Part shown: positions 1 to 9,262 of the stretch, one piece after another
Numbering within the stretch: the stretch's first letter is position 1
Layout of the letters: each line of letters starts with the position of its first letter
Assembly: GCA_964016105.1 (NCBI GenBank)
Contig: CAXHEX010000011.1
Span: 62,001-126,000, forward strand
Source: Ketobacter sp964016105
GTDB lineage: Bacteria; Pseudomonadota; Gammaproteobacteria; Pseudomonadales; Ketobacteraceae
Direction: 5' to 3'
DNA: 64,000 nt
Made by a program: the position numbers and the translations under genes
The notes under the pieces: generated by a model
What the model was told of the DNA's origin: nothing
The model's database searches: none
What the model saw: only the letters and a program-made list of their open reading frames with translations

Positions 1-541
1 CGGCGCTGGAGCCGGAAATGATGCTGGGCAGTAAATCGTTTTCCCACATGGCCTTCAGCACACCCAGGTGAAACAGGCCAAGGGCTGCACCGCCGCTTAA
101 CATTAAAGCGGACTCGCCAAACGCCTGATGAGTACGCTCAAAAAATTCCAGTTTATCCACCAGAGAAAAATGGGGAAAGTCGGTTTCGCAAATCCATCTT
201 AAGGATGCGCACACTTCATCAAGGTAGTCAGTAATCAGATTTTTGGTGCCAAAATAGCAATGCTGATATAGCTGGTGGCTGGCGATGCGGCCCAAATTGC
301 CGTGCAGCCCTTCGTTGACATAGAACACCAATTGATCAACGTCACCGCGCTGACGGGCCGTGTGCAGTTCGTTGTATCGCAGCCGGATCATTTTATAATC
401 GTAGTGGGGAGAAGCATCATCCTCGCGCCACTCTTCATTACCAGAAAGGCGATCATACTCTTTCGCTGCATCGGCCCAATTCTGATAATCTTCGGCCTGC
501 TCCATGGCATCCAAACAGGCTTTTAATGCACGTTTCATCAT
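1..541 (-). CDS. Patatin-like phospholipase with N-terminal DUF3336 (partial)
   Basis: The 3' part of the gene lies beyond the left window edge. About 180 residues are visible. The first 130 or so (WADAAKEYDRLSG early on) resemble the DUF3336 region that precedes patatin domains in bacterial and yeast TGL-type lipases. After it come the glycine-rich oxyanion-hole segment SGGAALGLFHLGV and, at the very edge, SGSSA, the start of the GxSxG nucleophile motif. The family hydrolyses acyl esters of phospholipids or triacylglycerols with a Ser-Asp dyad; the Asp is outside the window. The start is the first of two adjacent ATG codons, with GGAG about 10 bases upstream. The neighbouring thioesterase lies upstream on the same strand, which suggests but does not prove a shared acyl-lipid role. 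Confidence 0.85.
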   Translation of the reverse strand, partial: MMKRALKACLDAMEQAEDYQNWADAAKEYDRLSGNEEWREDDASPHYDYKMIRLRYNELHTARQRGDVDQLVFYVNEGLHGNLGRIASHQLYQHCYFGTKNLITDYLDEVCASLRWICETDFPHFSLVDKLEFFERTHQAFGESALMLSGGAALGLFHLGVLKAMWENDLLPSIISGSSA

Positions 542-722
542 GGGGTTATCTCCACTACAGCTCGAAACCGGCCGACAGTGATTTCTTATAATTCTAGTTT
601 AGCCGCCCGATACATCGTTCAAAGGCGCATTCATTAATGTCACTATTCTAAGGGAGATTGAGTTTCTTTTGTAGACTTGCAGGTGTGACCTATTGTTAGA
701 CAATATAACAACAGATTCATTG

Positions 723-741
723 GGGCAGACAAGATCCGCCC
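723..741. terminator. Candidate hairpin between thioesterase and patatin genes
   Basis: A 7-bp inverted repeat (GGGCGGA/TCTGCCC on the minus strand, one G-U pair, 5-base loop) lies just past the thioesterase stop. No T-run follows it on either strand, so factor-independent termination is uncertain. The rest of the 542-772 gap shows no convincing gene. Confidence 0.25.
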
Positions 742-772
742 AGACAGTAATAAATCACTTTATTTCAATTAG

Positions 773-1192
773 TTAGCTATTTACTTCCAACAGATGGGGT
801 TCCAGGCGTTTTTTCACGTCCGCTGGAATGGGAACAGATTTGCGAGAATGTTTGTCAAAATTCACCATAGTCGCTGTTCCAGTGGCACAGAGGGTTTCTT
901 CCTGCCAGGCCTCTTGTCCCACCAGTATGGAGGAGCTGCCGATGCGAAGAATATAAGTACGGATCTCCACCGGCTTGCCAAAAAAAAGCTCCCCCAAGTA
1001 CTCAATTTCAATTTTAGCCAGCACCAGGCTCACTTCTTCTGTAGTCAGGCTTGGGTTGAAAATTCTTAAAATGGATTCACGACCTTCCAAAAACCAAACT
1101 GGCAAGACCGTGTTGTTGATGTGCCCCATGGCATCGGTGTCACAAAAACGTGGTCGAATCTCCAAGGAAAACATTGAATCAGGTATCGTCAT
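773..1192 (-). CDS. Acyl-CoA thioesterase, hotdog (4HBT/YbgC-like) family
   Basis: A 139-residue single-domain hotdog protein. The N-terminal strand RPRFCDTDAMGHINN carries the conserved Asp in the DTDAMGHxNN context that serves as catalytic acid in 4-hydroxybenzoyl-CoA-thioesterase-like enzymes. The remainder (VLAKIEIEYLGELFFG, then STILVGQEAW-like strands) fits the fold. Such cytoplasmic enzymes hydrolyse acyl-CoA thioesters; chain-length preference cannot be read here. The open frame extends upstream to 1234, but the ATG at 1192 is preferred because GGAG lies about 12 bases ahead and the fold starts immediately after it. The ATG at 1174 is also possible. It sits upstream of the patatin-like gene on the same strand. 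Confidence 0.85.
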   Translation of the reverse strand: MTIPDSMFSLEIRPRFCDTDAMGHINNTVLPVWFLEGRESILRIFNPSLTTEEVSLVLAKIEIEYLGELFFGKPVEIRTYILRIGSSSILVGQEAWQEETLCATGTATMVNFDKHSRKSVPIPADVKKRLEPHLLEVNS

Positions 1193-1480
1193 CGTTCTTT
1201 TTATCTCCGCAGCAGCGCCATCAGGGAACTGCACTTACTTTCGGGGCGAGAATTATACACACAGATTGGTTTGGGTGCCTTACTTCGGAGCACTTTCTCT
1301 GTCAAAAGCCTATAACTGTTTGAACTAAAGAAAGCCCCACTAGCCTATTTGGTAGGGTGACCTTAATGGTAGACCAATCTGGCTATTTGGCACCCAATTC
1401 CCTCTACAATCCAGTTTTTGCATGATCCTCTGCACAGAAACCGATATAGTTTCCGATGAATAGATCTTAGGAATTGATCA

Positions 1481-2275
1481 ATGAACGCTATGAACCCGCC
1501 AATCGTCCTAGTATTCGCCGGCCACGACCCCACTGGGGGCGCAGGTATCCAAGCAGACATCGAAACTCTCGCCAGCCTAGGCTGCCACGCTTGCTCTGTT
1601 ATCACCGCATTGACGGCTCAAGATACCCATGATGTAAAAGACTTTGTTCCCGTATCAGAGACCTTTCTGGTGGAACAAGCCAGAGCGGTATTGGAAGATA
1701 TGCCGATTGCCGCCATCAAAATCGGTATGACTGCCAGTGTTGAAATTATTGAGGCCATTCATACATTGCTGCAGGATTACCCCGACATACCCGTGATATT
1801 CGATCCAGTTATGGCGGCCGGTGGAGGGGGCTCTTTAGCAAAACAAAATTTAATAGAAGCCTTTAACACCCTATTAATTCCCATTGCCACCATCATCACC
1901 CCCAACACCATCGAAGCCAAACAGCTATGCTCCGATGCAGACACCCTGGACGCCTGTGCTCAACAATTGATGGCACAAGGCTGCGAGTATGTACTCATTA
2001 GTGGTGGCCATGAAAGCAGCAGCCAGATCATTAACCGCCTATGGGGGTACCGCAAATTCCTAGTGGAATATGCTCAAACTCGGCTCAACCATAGCTATCA
2101 CGGCAGTGGCTGCACCTTGGCGTCAGCAATCGCGGGCTATGTTGCCCATGGAGCCTCCATGGAATCCGCTGTGAGAGATGCTCAAAACTACACCGCTAAA
2201 GCACTGGCCAATGGCCGTCGCCTGGGCATGGGGCAACTCATACCCGATCGTTTATCCTGGTGCAATCGAGGTTGA
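1481..2275 (+). CDS. thiD: Hydroxymethylpyrimidine / phosphomethylpyrimidine kinase ThiD
   Basis: 264 residues, the normal length for ThiD, a ribokinase-fold enzyme that phosphorylates HMP to HMP-PP for thiamine synthesis. Diagnostic stretches are the N-terminal GHDPTGGAGIQAD (pyrimidine binding), FDPVMAAGGGGSL, TPNTIEAKQL and the C-terminal anion-hole motif HGSGCTLASAIAGY with its Cys. The ATG follows AGGA at good spacing; a second ATG three codons later is less likely. thiE follows one base after the stop, so the two are translated as a pair. I looked for a TPP riboswitch (CTGAGA and ACCTGA elements) upstream and saw none. Confidence 0.95.
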   Translation: MNAMNPPIVLVFAGHDPTGGAGIQADIETLASLGCHACSVITALTAQDTHDVKDFVPVSETFLVEQARAVLEDMPIAAIKIGMTASVEIIEAIHTLLQDYPDIPVIFDPVMAAGGGGSLAKQNLIEAFNTLLIPIATIITPNTIEAKQLCSDADTLDACAQQLMAQGCEYVLISGGHESSSQIINRLWGYRKFLVEYAQTRLNHSYHGSGCTLASAIAGYVAHGASMESAVRDAQNYTAKALANGRRLGMGQLIPDRLSWCNRG

Positions 2276-2276
2276 T

Positions 2277-2912
2277 TTGAAAAACAACGCTTTAACAGGC
2301 CTCTACGCCATAACCGACAACAGCCTTACACCCAGCTCCAGCCTGCTGCTTCAAGTGGAACAGTGCCTTAAAGGGGGCGTGAGTGTCATTCAGTACAGAG
2401 ACAAAACCAACGATCAGGATAAGAGGCGCCAACAAGCTCAAGCCTTGCGACAACTGACGCGGAACCACGGTGCCCTGCTGATCATTAACGACGACGTTGA
2501 GCTGTGCCTATGGAGCGGCGCTGACGGCGTCCATCTGGGCCAGGAAGACACCGATATTAAGCAGGCCCGGGAAAGGCTGGGCCATAAGAAAATCATTGGT
2601 GCAACTTGCCATGGTCAACTGGAGTTAGCGCACCTAGCCCTTGACCAGGGGGCTGATTACCTGGCCTTTGGCCGTTTTTTCCCCTCCTCCACCAAGCCAG
2701 ATGCTCCCCTGGCGGACTTAAGTAAGCTGGCAGACTTTATCATGAACAGCCCCATTCCCAGCGTTGCCATTGGTGGTATAACCCTGAATAATGCTGAGCC
2801 ATTATTACAGGCGGGCTTTGCCATGGTGGCGGTGGTACAGGATGTGTTTGATCGTGCCAACATCACCCAGCACTGCCAACGCTACCAAGCTTTGTTCGCC
2901 AAAACCCATTGA
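2277..2912 (+). CDS. thiE: Thiamine-phosphate synthase ThiE
   Basis: ThiE joins HMP-PP to thiazole phosphate to give thiamine phosphate. The (beta/alpha)8 barrel motifs are all present: GLYAITDNSL at the N-terminus, VSVIQYRDK, LLIINDDVELC, GADGVHLGQED, KIIGATCHG, the pyrophosphate-binding FGRFFPSSTKP, and SVAIGGITLNNA. The open frame runs upstream inside thiD, but the TTG at 2277 gives 211 residues, the usual ThiE length. It has GAGG five bases before it and lies one base after the thiD stop, so coupled translation from TTG is the best model. hemL starts 16 bases after the stop. Confidence 0.93.
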   Translation: MKNNALTGLYAITDNSLTPSSSLLLQVEQCLKGGVSVIQYRDKTNDQDKRRQQAQALRQLTRNHGALLIINDDVELCLWSGADGVHLGQEDTDIKQARERLGHKKIIGATCHGQLELAHLALDQGADYLAFGRFFPSSTKPDAPLADLSKLADFIMNSPIPSVAIGGITLNNAEPLLQAGFAMVAVVQDVFDRANITQHCQRYQALFAKTH

Positions 2913-2928
2913 TTTTCAGGATGTACCC

Positions 2929-4209
2929 ATGAGCCGCTCAGAAACTCTATTCGCCGCCGCCCAAAATCACATTCCCGGGGGAGTAAATAGCCCGGTGCGC
3001 GCTTTTAAAGGCGTTGGTGGTAATCCCGTTTTTTTCAAGTCTGCGAAAGGTGCCTACCTGTTCGACGAAGATGACCGCCAATACATCGACTATGTGGGTT
3101 CCTGGGGCCCCATGATTTTGGGCCATAGCCACCCAGCCATTGTTAAGGCGGTTCAGGACGCCGCCGAAAACGGCCTCAGCTTTGGTGCCCCCACCGCCAT
3201 CGAAGTGGACATGGCCTACAAAGTCTGCGAGCTGTTTAAAGGCATGGATCTGGTGCGCATGGTCAGCTCCGGCACCGAAGCCACCATGTCAGCCATTCGC
3301 CTGGCCCGGGGCTATACGGGGCGGGATACCATCGTCAAGTTCGAGGGCTGCTACCATGGCCACGCCGATTCCCTGCTGGTGAAGGCCGGATCCGGTGCCC
3401 TCACCCTGGGAGTACCCAATTCTCCAGGGGTTCCCGCCAGCCTGGCTCAACACACATTGACTCTGGAATACAACAATATTGAGCAGGTGAAACAGGTGTT
3501 CAACGAACGGGGTGGTGATATTGCCTGCATTATCGTCGAACCCGTGGCAGGTAACATGAACTGCGTGCCCCCAGTGGAAGGGTTTCTGCAAACCCTAAGA
3601 TCAGTGTGCGATCAATCCGGCGCCGTGCTCATACTGGACGAAGTGATGACCGGGTTTCGGGTGTCATTAACCGGGGCTCAAGGCTATTACGGGGTGGAGC
3701 CAGATCTCACCACCCTGGGCAAAATTTTGGGGGGCGGCATGCCCGTGGGCGCTTTCGGCGGCAAAAAAGCCGTTATGGATCACATCGCTCCCACCGGCCC
3801 GGTGTATCAGGCCGGCACCCTATCGGGAAACCCCGTAGCCATGGCCGCAGGTTTAGCCATGTTGGAGGGTGTATCCGAGCCAGGGTTTTATGAAGCCCTG
3901 AGCGAAAAGGCCGCAACGCTGATGGCAGGCTTCAAAGAGGCGGCAAAAATTGCCGGCATTCCCCTAACCACCAATCAGGTAGGAGGTATGTTTGGGTTCT
4001 TTTTCAGTGAAGACGACCTGATCACCCGCTTTGACCAGGTGACCCAATGCGACCTCGAACGCTTCCAGAGTTTCTATCATCTGATGCTGGATCAAGGCAT
4101 TTATTTGGCCCCCAGCGCCTATGAAGCGGGCTTTGTGTCTTCTGCCCACGGTGATGCCGAATTGGAGCAAACCATAGAAGCAGCCGCTAAAGCCATGAAA
4201 TCTCTATGA
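2929..4209 (+). CDS. hemL: Glutamate-1-semialdehyde 2,1-aminomutase HemL
   Basis: 426 residues, the standard length. HemL converts glutamate-1-semialdehyde to 5-aminolevulinate in the C5 haem pathway, using PLP in a class-III aminotransferase fold. Signature parts are IPGGVNSPVRAFKGVGG, SSGTEATMSAIRLARG, the PLP-binding LILDEVMTGFR, and TTLGKILGGGMPVGAFGG, in which Lys265 is the PLP lysine. The ATG after CAGGAT at 2916-2921 is chosen over the longer open frame, which only overlaps thiE. Grouping with thiD and thiE is common in gammaproteobacteria and probably reflects one cofactor transcript. Confidence 0.97.
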   Translation: MSRSETLFAAAQNHIPGGVNSPVRAFKGVGGNPVFFKSAKGAYLFDEDDRQYIDYVGSWGPMILGHSHPAIVKAVQDAAENGLSFGAPTAIEVDMAYKVCELFKGMDLVRMVSSGTEATMSAIRLARGYTGRDTIVKFEGCYHGHADSLLVKAGSGALTLGVPNSPGVPASLAQHTLTLEYNNIEQVKQVFNERGGDIACIIVEPVAGNMNCVPPVEGFLQTLRSVCDQSGAVLILDEVMTGFRVSLTGAQGYYGVEPDLTTLGKILGGGMPVGAFGGKKAVMDHIAPTGPVYQAGTLSGNPVAMAAGLAMLEGVSEPGFYEALSEKAATLMAGFKEAAKIAGIPLTTNQVGGMFGFFFSEDDLITRFDQVTQCDLERFQSFYHLMLDQGIYLAPSAYEAGFVSSAHGDAELEQTIEAAAKAMKSL

Positions 4210-4236
4210 TAATTTGATTTTATCGTGTGCCAAACC

Positions 4237-4285
4237 AGCGGAGCAATGCTCCGCTGATTCCTGTTGTCACCAACGGGTGACAACA
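4237..4285. terminator. Tandem hairpins after hemL
   Basis: Two inverted repeats lie back to back. The first, 4237-4255, has 9-base arms AGCGGAGCA/TGCTCCGCT with one central base. The second, 4262-4285, is a perfect 10-bp stem TGTTGTCACC/GGTGACAACA with the loop AACG. No T-run follows, so termination may need Rho, or the hairpins may protect the 3' end of the hemL message. Confidence 0.45.
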
Positions 4286-4334
4286 ACACAACATAAAACC
4301 TAAGGGGTAATTTCCCGATCCTTCACAAAAGGCG

Positions 4335-4340
4335 TATAAT
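4335..4340 (+). promoter_or_regulatory. Probable -10 box of the deaD promoter
   Basis: A perfect TATAAT stands about 70 bases before the helicase start. The -35 region around 4312-4317 (TTCCCG) is weak. This would leave a 5' leader of roughly 65 bases, and long leaders are typical of cold-shock helicase genes. Confidence 0.5.
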
Positions 4341-4410
4341 CCCGCCTCTTTTAAATCCGCTACACTGCTCCTGAATCCCCCACTGTAGCACGCAAACAGG
4401 CTCTATTTTC

Positions 4411-6294
4411 ATGTCAGACAACCAACAGTCACCGGGCTTTGACGCCCTGGGCATGCCCGAATTTATTTTAAAAACCTTGGCGGAACTGGGCTATGAATCC
4501 CCCTCCCCCATACAGGCTGCCAGCATGCCCGTGGTGATGAGCGGTGCTGACTTAATTGGTCAGGCCCAAACAGGAACAGGCAAAACCGCCGCTTTCGCCC
4601 TGCCCATTCTTGCAAAACTGGATGACACCCTGGATAAACCCCAGGCCCTGGTAATGACCCCCACCCGGGAGCTTGCCATACAGGTGGCGGAAGCCTTCCA
4701 GCGCTACGCCCGTCACCGCAAAGGTTTTCGTATTGCACCCATCTACGGTGGCCAGGATTTTCGCCCCCAGCTGAAGTTACTGAAACAGGGTGTGCAAGTG
4801 GTCGTGGGCACACCGGGTCGGCTTTTGGACCACTTGCGCCGTGGTAGCCTGGATATCAGTGAAATAAAAACCCTGGTGCTGGACGAAGCCGATGAGATGC
4901 TGCGCATGGGCTTTATCGAAGATGTGGAAGACATACTGAGCCATTGTTCCGGCGAGCAGCAAAATGCCCTGTTTTCCGCCACCATGCCGCCGCCGATCAA
5001 AAATATTGCTGACCGTTATCTAACAGATCCACAGCACATTCACATCAAAGCTGCCACCGCCACCGTGGATCGCATCGATCAATGCTATTGGCTGGTTGAC
5101 GGCCGCCAGAAAAGCGAAGCCCTGCGTCGTTACCTGGAAACCCGGGAATTTGATGCGGTCATTGTGTTTGTCCGCACCCGGGAAAGTGCCAGTGAAGTGG
5201 CAGAAAAGATCAATGCCTGGGGCTATCGAGCCGAAGCCATTCACGGGGCCATTGGGCAGAACCAACGGGAACGCACCATTAACGGCTTGAAGAAAAGCAA
5301 GTTCGATATTTTAGTGGCCACCGATGTGGCTGCCCGGGGTTTAGACGTGGACCGTTTCAGCCATGTGGTGAACTACGATATTCCCTACGACAGCGAATCC
5401 TACGTCCACCGTATTGGACGCACGGGTCGTGCCGGCCGCAGTGGCGAGGCGGTTCTTTTCGTCACCCACCGCGAAAACCGACTACTGAAAACCATTGAAC
5501 GCCACACTCGACAAAAAATTCAGCGAGCATCCATTCCCAACAACCATATGGTATTGGAACAAAGGGTGGAACGCTTTAAACAGCGGGTGACGAAGGCGGC
5601 TGAAAAAACGCCGTCAGCGGTGATCCAAACGTTGGCAGATCAACTCATTCATGATTTAGAAATGGAACCCAATACCCTGGCTGCGGTGTTGATCGATTTG
5701 CTGCAAACGGAAACGCCCCTGGAACCCAAAGACGATTTACAAAACCGTCAAAACAACAAAGCGAAAGCCGGTAAAGAAGGCCGCAACCGCGGTGAACTGG
5801 CGGACGACGAATCCCCCATTGAAACCGATCCCGGAGTATTGCGAGACCACCCGGATATTGAAATGGAACGGTTTCGAATTGAAGTGGGTAAAAAACACGG
5901 CGTTAAACCCGGTGATATTGTGGGAGCCATCGCCAACGAAGCGGGGCTGGATAGCGATTACATCGGTGAGATTAATATGCGCGGCGAATTTTCCACGGTG
6001 GATTTACCCGCTGGAATGCCGAAAGAACTGTTTCATCAAATGAAGTCCATACCGGTGCGGGCCAATCAAATCCGCATTACCCGTTATGGCAAGGAAACCC
6101 CGGAACAGGCTAAGTCGCTCAAGCAAAAAACCAAATCCAAAGGCAAGCCCAATAAAAGTGCTGGCCGCGGCAAAGCCGGCGCAGGCAACAAAGCTGGATC
6201 TGGAAACAAAGCCAGACCCGGCAATAAAAATAGAGCCACTAACAGTAATAAAGGTGGCCCTGCAAAGCCGCGCCGTTCGAAAAAGGTCGATTAA
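4411..6294 (+). CDS. deaD: DEAD-box ATP-dependent RNA helicase, CsdA/DeaD type
   Basis: 627 residues with the full helicase motif set: Q motif ESPSPIQAASMP, Walker A AQTGTGKT (52-59), PTRELA, TPGRLLD, the DEAD box (158-161), SAT, and the C-terminal lobe ending in HRIGRTGRAGR. Past about residue 470 a DbpA/CsdA RNA-binding domain is recognisable (GVKPGDIVGAIANEAG...YIGEINM). The last 55 residues are a basic low-complexity tail rich in Lys, Gly and Asn. The family unwinds RNA duplexes in ribosome assembly and at low temperature. The gene has its own TATAAT and converges with the next gene; the two stop codons share the bases TTAA. Confidence 0.95.
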   Translation: MSDNQQSPGFDALGMPEFILKTLAELGYESPSPIQAASMPVVMSGADLIGQAQTGTGKTAAFALPILAKLDDTLDKPQALVMTPTRELAIQVAEAFQRYARHRKGFRIAPIYGGQDFRPQLKLLKQGVQVVVGTPGRLLDHLRRGSLDISEIKTLVLDEADEMLRMGFIEDVEDILSHCSGEQQNALFSATMPPPIKNIADRYLTDPQHIHIKAATATVDRIDQCYWLVDGRQKSEALRRYLETREFDAVIVFVRTRESASEVAEKINAWGYRAEAIHGAIGQNQRERTINGLKKSKFDILVATDVAARGLDVDRFSHVVNYDIPYDSESYVHRIGRTGRAGRSGEAVLFVTHRENRLLKTIERHTRQKIQRASIPNNHMVLEQRVERFKQRVTKAAEKTPSAVIQTLADQLIHDLEMEPNTLAAVLIDLLQTETPLEPKDDLQNRQNNKAKAGKEGRNRGELADDESPIETDPGVLRDHPDIEMERFRIEVGKKHGVKPGDIVGAIANEAGLDSDYIGEINMRGEFSTVDLPAGMPKELFHQMKSIPVRANQIRITRYGKETPEQAKSLKQKTKSKGKPNKSAGRGKAGAGNKAGSGNKARPGNKNRATNSNKGGPAKPRRSKKVD

Positions 6295-6749
6295 CGCAGG
6301 GCCTTCGCGTTGGCGCGGGCCCGATCAGCACCCATGGAATCTCCCGCTTCTGATCTCGCCTGGGCAATAACATCCCAGGCTTCAGCTTTCATTTTATTCT
6401 GACTGCTGCGTGGCTCCGAAGGCAGCAGAGAAATAGCACGTTGGGCCATTTGTTGCGCCTTTGAAAAATCCGCCATGGCAAGGCGGGTTTTCGCCAGCGC
6501 CAAATAGAACGATGCCGAGCGCGGCGCCAGTCGCAGCCCCCTCTCCAACAAATGAATGGCAGCGGAATAGTCGCCCTGGGCGCGAGCTTGTTCCCCTTGC
6601 TGTAACAAGCTATCTGCCGCACTGACTCCGGTAACGGTTGTGGCGTCAGTCTGGGGCAACCTATCTTCGTCTACCGCGGATCCGGGTGCCGTGGCACAAC
6701 CCGCCAACGCCACAACAAAACACCCCACCAGAAATGAAGTTACTCTCAT
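6291..6749 (-). CDS. Small TPR lipoprotein encoded after PBP1b
   Basis: 152 residues. The N-terminus MRVTSFLVGCFVVALAGC is a lipoprotein signal with lipobox LAGC. The mature part has tetratricopeptide-like helices: QGEQARAQGDYSAAIHLLERGLRL, then ASFYLALAKTRLAMADFSKAQQMAQRAI. The ATG overlaps the mrcB stop by one base (TGATG), so translation is coupled; a GTG 12 bases upstream is less likely. Position and fold suggest a periplasmic partner of PBP1b or another peptidoglycan factor, by analogy with lipoprotein activators of bifunctional PBPs. It is not recognisably LpoB, so that role is inference only. Confidence 0.82.
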   Translation of the reverse strand: MRVTSFLVGCFVVALAGCATAPGSAVDEDRLPQTDATTVTGVSAADSLLQQGEQARAQGDYSAAIHLLERGLRLAPRSASFYLALAKTRLAMADFSKAQQMAQRAISLLPSEPRSSQNKMKAEAWDVIAQARSEAGDSMGADRARANAKALR

Positions 6750-9160
6750 CAATTCACCCACTTTTTAAACCAGTTCAATACCCGGCTGCCACCGCAGCGC
6801 ACTTTATTTTCCGGCACAGTATCCAACCTCATGGGAATATACAAGCCGTTGGCACAGTTACTGGATGTTCTTGCCTGCTTTTCCGGGTCTACCCAATACC
6901 ATTCCACCCGTTCTGGCAACTGGGCTTGAACGGGCTCCAGGGGCAGCGCACTGAAAGCTTGAGCCAATATGGGCAGTGCCCCGGTGGCCCCGGTTAACGG
7001 CGTGGGTTTATTGTCGTCCACGCCCACCCATACCACGCCCAGGTAATTGCCCGTAAAGCCAGCAAACCAACTGTCTCTTTGATCGTCGCTGGTACCGGTT
7101 TTACCCGCCATTTGAATGCCTGGATCCACCCAATTAGCACTGGTTTTGCCGGTGCCACTGACCACAACCTGTTTTAAACCGTGGGTTAATACGTACATAT
7201 CAGCGCCATCGAATCTTTGCTCAACATTCAAATCATAACGCTGCAATGGTTCCCCCTGGGCCGTAAGCACAGAGCGAATGGTCCGCAATGGAACAGCAAA
7301 ACCTTCTGCGGCAATGGTTTGATACATTCGAGCCACTTCAAGCGGAGAAAGGCTCACCGCACCCAGGGAAAGCGCGGGCACCATGGGCAACTCCTTATCC
7401 ACTCCTAAGCGTGTCATCACTTGCGCCACAGACTCCAGCCCCATATCGATAGCCAAGCTGGCGGTGGCCTGGTTATAGGATTGTGCCAAGGCCACCACCA
7501 AAGGCACCTGACCATGGCTTTCCGGTTCAAAGTTTTGTGGATTCCAAACATCACCATTGGGCAAAACATGTTGCAATGGTTCATCCCGTAACAGGCTGGC
7601 CAAGCTGTATCCCTGCTCCAAGGCGGCGAGAAATACAGCGGGCTTAGCCAGTGACCCAATTGGCCGGTAGGCATCGATGGCCCGATTAAAACCTTCATAC
7701 CGAAACGATCTCCCCCCCACAACCGCAACAATTTCACCACTAATTGACGTGATAACCCCCGCGCTTTGCAGTTCATTTTTGGCTTTGCCGTTGGCCTTTT
7801 CCAGCTGGCCCAGATGACGATCCATGGCCAACTCCAATTGCTCCTGGGTCCAGGGCTCCAGGGTGGTAAAAATACGCAGCCCCTCGGAGCGAAGATCTTC
7901 TTCTTGATAGTCTTCGCGCAATTGCCGCTTCAGTAAATCCAGAAAAGCAGGGTAACGGGCATCTTCATACAACGGTTTTTTAATCACTGAGAGGGGTTTT
8001 TGGGCTTCCCGGTCGTACCCATTCTGGTCCAATATCCCCTGCTGCAACATTATTTGCAGCACCTGATCCCGGCGCTGCCGGGCATTATTGGGGTTACGCC
8101 TGGGATCATACAGGCTGGGGCCCTTGATCATCCCCACTAACAAAGCCACCTGATGGGTTTCAAGCTCACGCAAAGGCTGACCAAAATAAAACAAGCTGGC
8201 CAACCCCACACCATGGATGCTGCGTTTACCGGCCTGGCCCAGATAAACTTCGTTTAAATAGGCTTCCAGTATGGCTTCTTTATCGTAGTGAAACTCCAAC
8301 AGAACAGACATCACCGCTTCGGTGGCTTTGCGCGACAAGGAGCGCTCGCTGGAAAGATAGAAGTTCTTCACCAGCTGCTGGGTCAGGGTGCTGCCCCCCT
8401 GCCTCACCGAACCAGAAGTTATGTTGGTTACCAGCGCGCGGGCAATACCCCGAAAAGACAAACCGTGGTGGTGAAAAAAATCCCGGTCTTCCACCGCTAA
8501 CAGACTTTGCACCAATATCTGCGGCACTTGATCCAACTTAACCAGTACCCTGTCTTCATTGTGGGCGGGATAAATTCCGCCTATCAAAGCGGGTTCCAAG
8601 CGAGCAATACCGGCCCCACCCTGGTTGAATTGGAGCTGGGAGATTACGCCGCCACTCACCAGCATTGAAAATTGGCGGCTGGTCTCAGCCCCATCCCAAA
8701 AATCAAAACCACGGCTGTGAACAAAGTAACGTTTGCCACCACCATCAGCAGGCTCCGTGGTAAAGGTGCCAGGGCCCGGCTGATCACTGGCAACATGGCG
8801 ATAATTGAGCTGGCTCAGCTCAAATGCCAATTGGGGTTCTGATATTTTCAAGCCATCATAAAGCTCCAAGGGCCGGCCATACACTTTAGCGGGAATAGCC
8901 CAGCGCTTACCTTCAAAATGGCTGGTAATCTTGGCGTCCAAATAAGCCACCACCATGGCGGCCAAAATCAGCACCACAAAACCCAGTTTCAACCCCAATC
9001 CCAGCAGACCACGCCCACGGGTTGTTTTAGCCTTGGTTGAACGGCTTTTTTTCTTGGCTGGGGATTTCTTCGCTGAAGTGACCGATTTCTTGCTGGCCCC
9101 AGCTGTCTTTTTGGTGCTGGGTTTCTTTTTAGCAGAGTTAGGTTTTGCTTTTTTTGGCAC
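6749..9160 (-). CDS. mrcB: Bifunctional penicillin-binding protein 1b (class A PBP)
   Basis: 803 residues. A Lys/Ser-rich cytoplasmic tail (1-50) precedes one membrane segment (about 54-74). Next comes a UB2H-like region, then the GT51 glycosyltransferase with catalytic Glu224 in AVEDRDFFHHHG and GSTLTQQLVKN. The transpeptidase domain has nucleophile Ser503 in GSLAKP, the SYN motif in AQSYNQAT, and KTGTSDD. The enzyme polymerises and cross-links peptidoglycan. The start is GTG, with GGAG ten bases upstream. The UB2H region separates it from PBP1a. A TPR lipoprotein gene is coupled downstream, and the PfkB kinase gene is divergent. Confidence 0.95.
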   Translation of the reverse strand: MPKKAKPNSAKKKPSTKKTAGASKKSVTSAKKSPAKKKSRSTKAKTTRGRGLLGLGLKLGFVVLILAAMVVAYLDAKITSHFEGKRWAIPAKVYGRPLELYDGLKISEPQLAFELSQLNYRHVASDQPGPGTFTTEPADGGGKRYFVHSRGFDFWDGAETSRQFSMLVSGGVISQLQFNQGGAGIARLEPALIGGIYPAHNEDRVLVKLDQVPQILVQSLLAVEDRDFFHHHGLSFRGIARALVTNITSGSVRQGGSTLTQQLVKNFYLSSERSLSRKATEAVMSVLLEFHYDKEAILEAYLNEVYLGQAGKRSIHGVGLASLFYFGQPLRELETHQVALLVGMIKGPSLYDPRRNPNNARQRRDQVLQIMLQQGILDQNGYDREAQKPLSVIKKPLYEDARYPAFLDLLKRQLREDYQEEDLRSEGLRIFTTLEPWTQEQLELAMDRHLGQLEKANGKAKNELQSAGVITSISGEIVAVVGGRSFRYEGFNRAIDAYRPIGSLAKPAVFLAALEQGYSLASLLRDEPLQHVLPNGDVWNPQNFEPESHGQVPLVVALAQSYNQATASLAIDMGLESVAQVMTRLGVDKELPMVPALSLGAVSLSPLEVARMYQTIAAEGFAVPLRTIRSVLTAQGEPLQRYDLNVEQRFDGADMYVLTHGLKQVVVSGTGKTSANWVDPGIQMAGKTGTSDDQRDSWFAGFTGNYLGVVWVGVDDNKPTPLTGATGALPILAQAFSALPLEPVQAQLPERVEWYWVDPEKQARTSSNCANGLYIPMRLDTVPENKVRCGGSRVLNWFKKWVN

Positions 9161-9216
9161 GAACTACGGACTCCTATGGCAAATCCATAACATTTGATTA
9201 TTGAAGCAAGGCCGGT

Positions 9217-9222
9217 AGTATA
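9217..9222 (-). promoter_or_regulatory. Possible -10 box of mrcB
   Basis: TATACT on the minus strand lies 57-62 bases upstream of the mrcB GTG, in the short divergent region shared with the kinase gene. No good -35 at normal spacing is visible, so this is tentative. Confidence 0.3.
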
Positions 9223-9262
9223 CGCGTTTGCGTTCTTTTTCACCCAGCCAACAGGAAACCCC

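Noticed and set aside
1235..1480. TPP riboswitch before thiD
   Set aside because: No CTGAGA or ACCTGA-type conserved elements; only a loose TTGGT/ACCAA pair is present.
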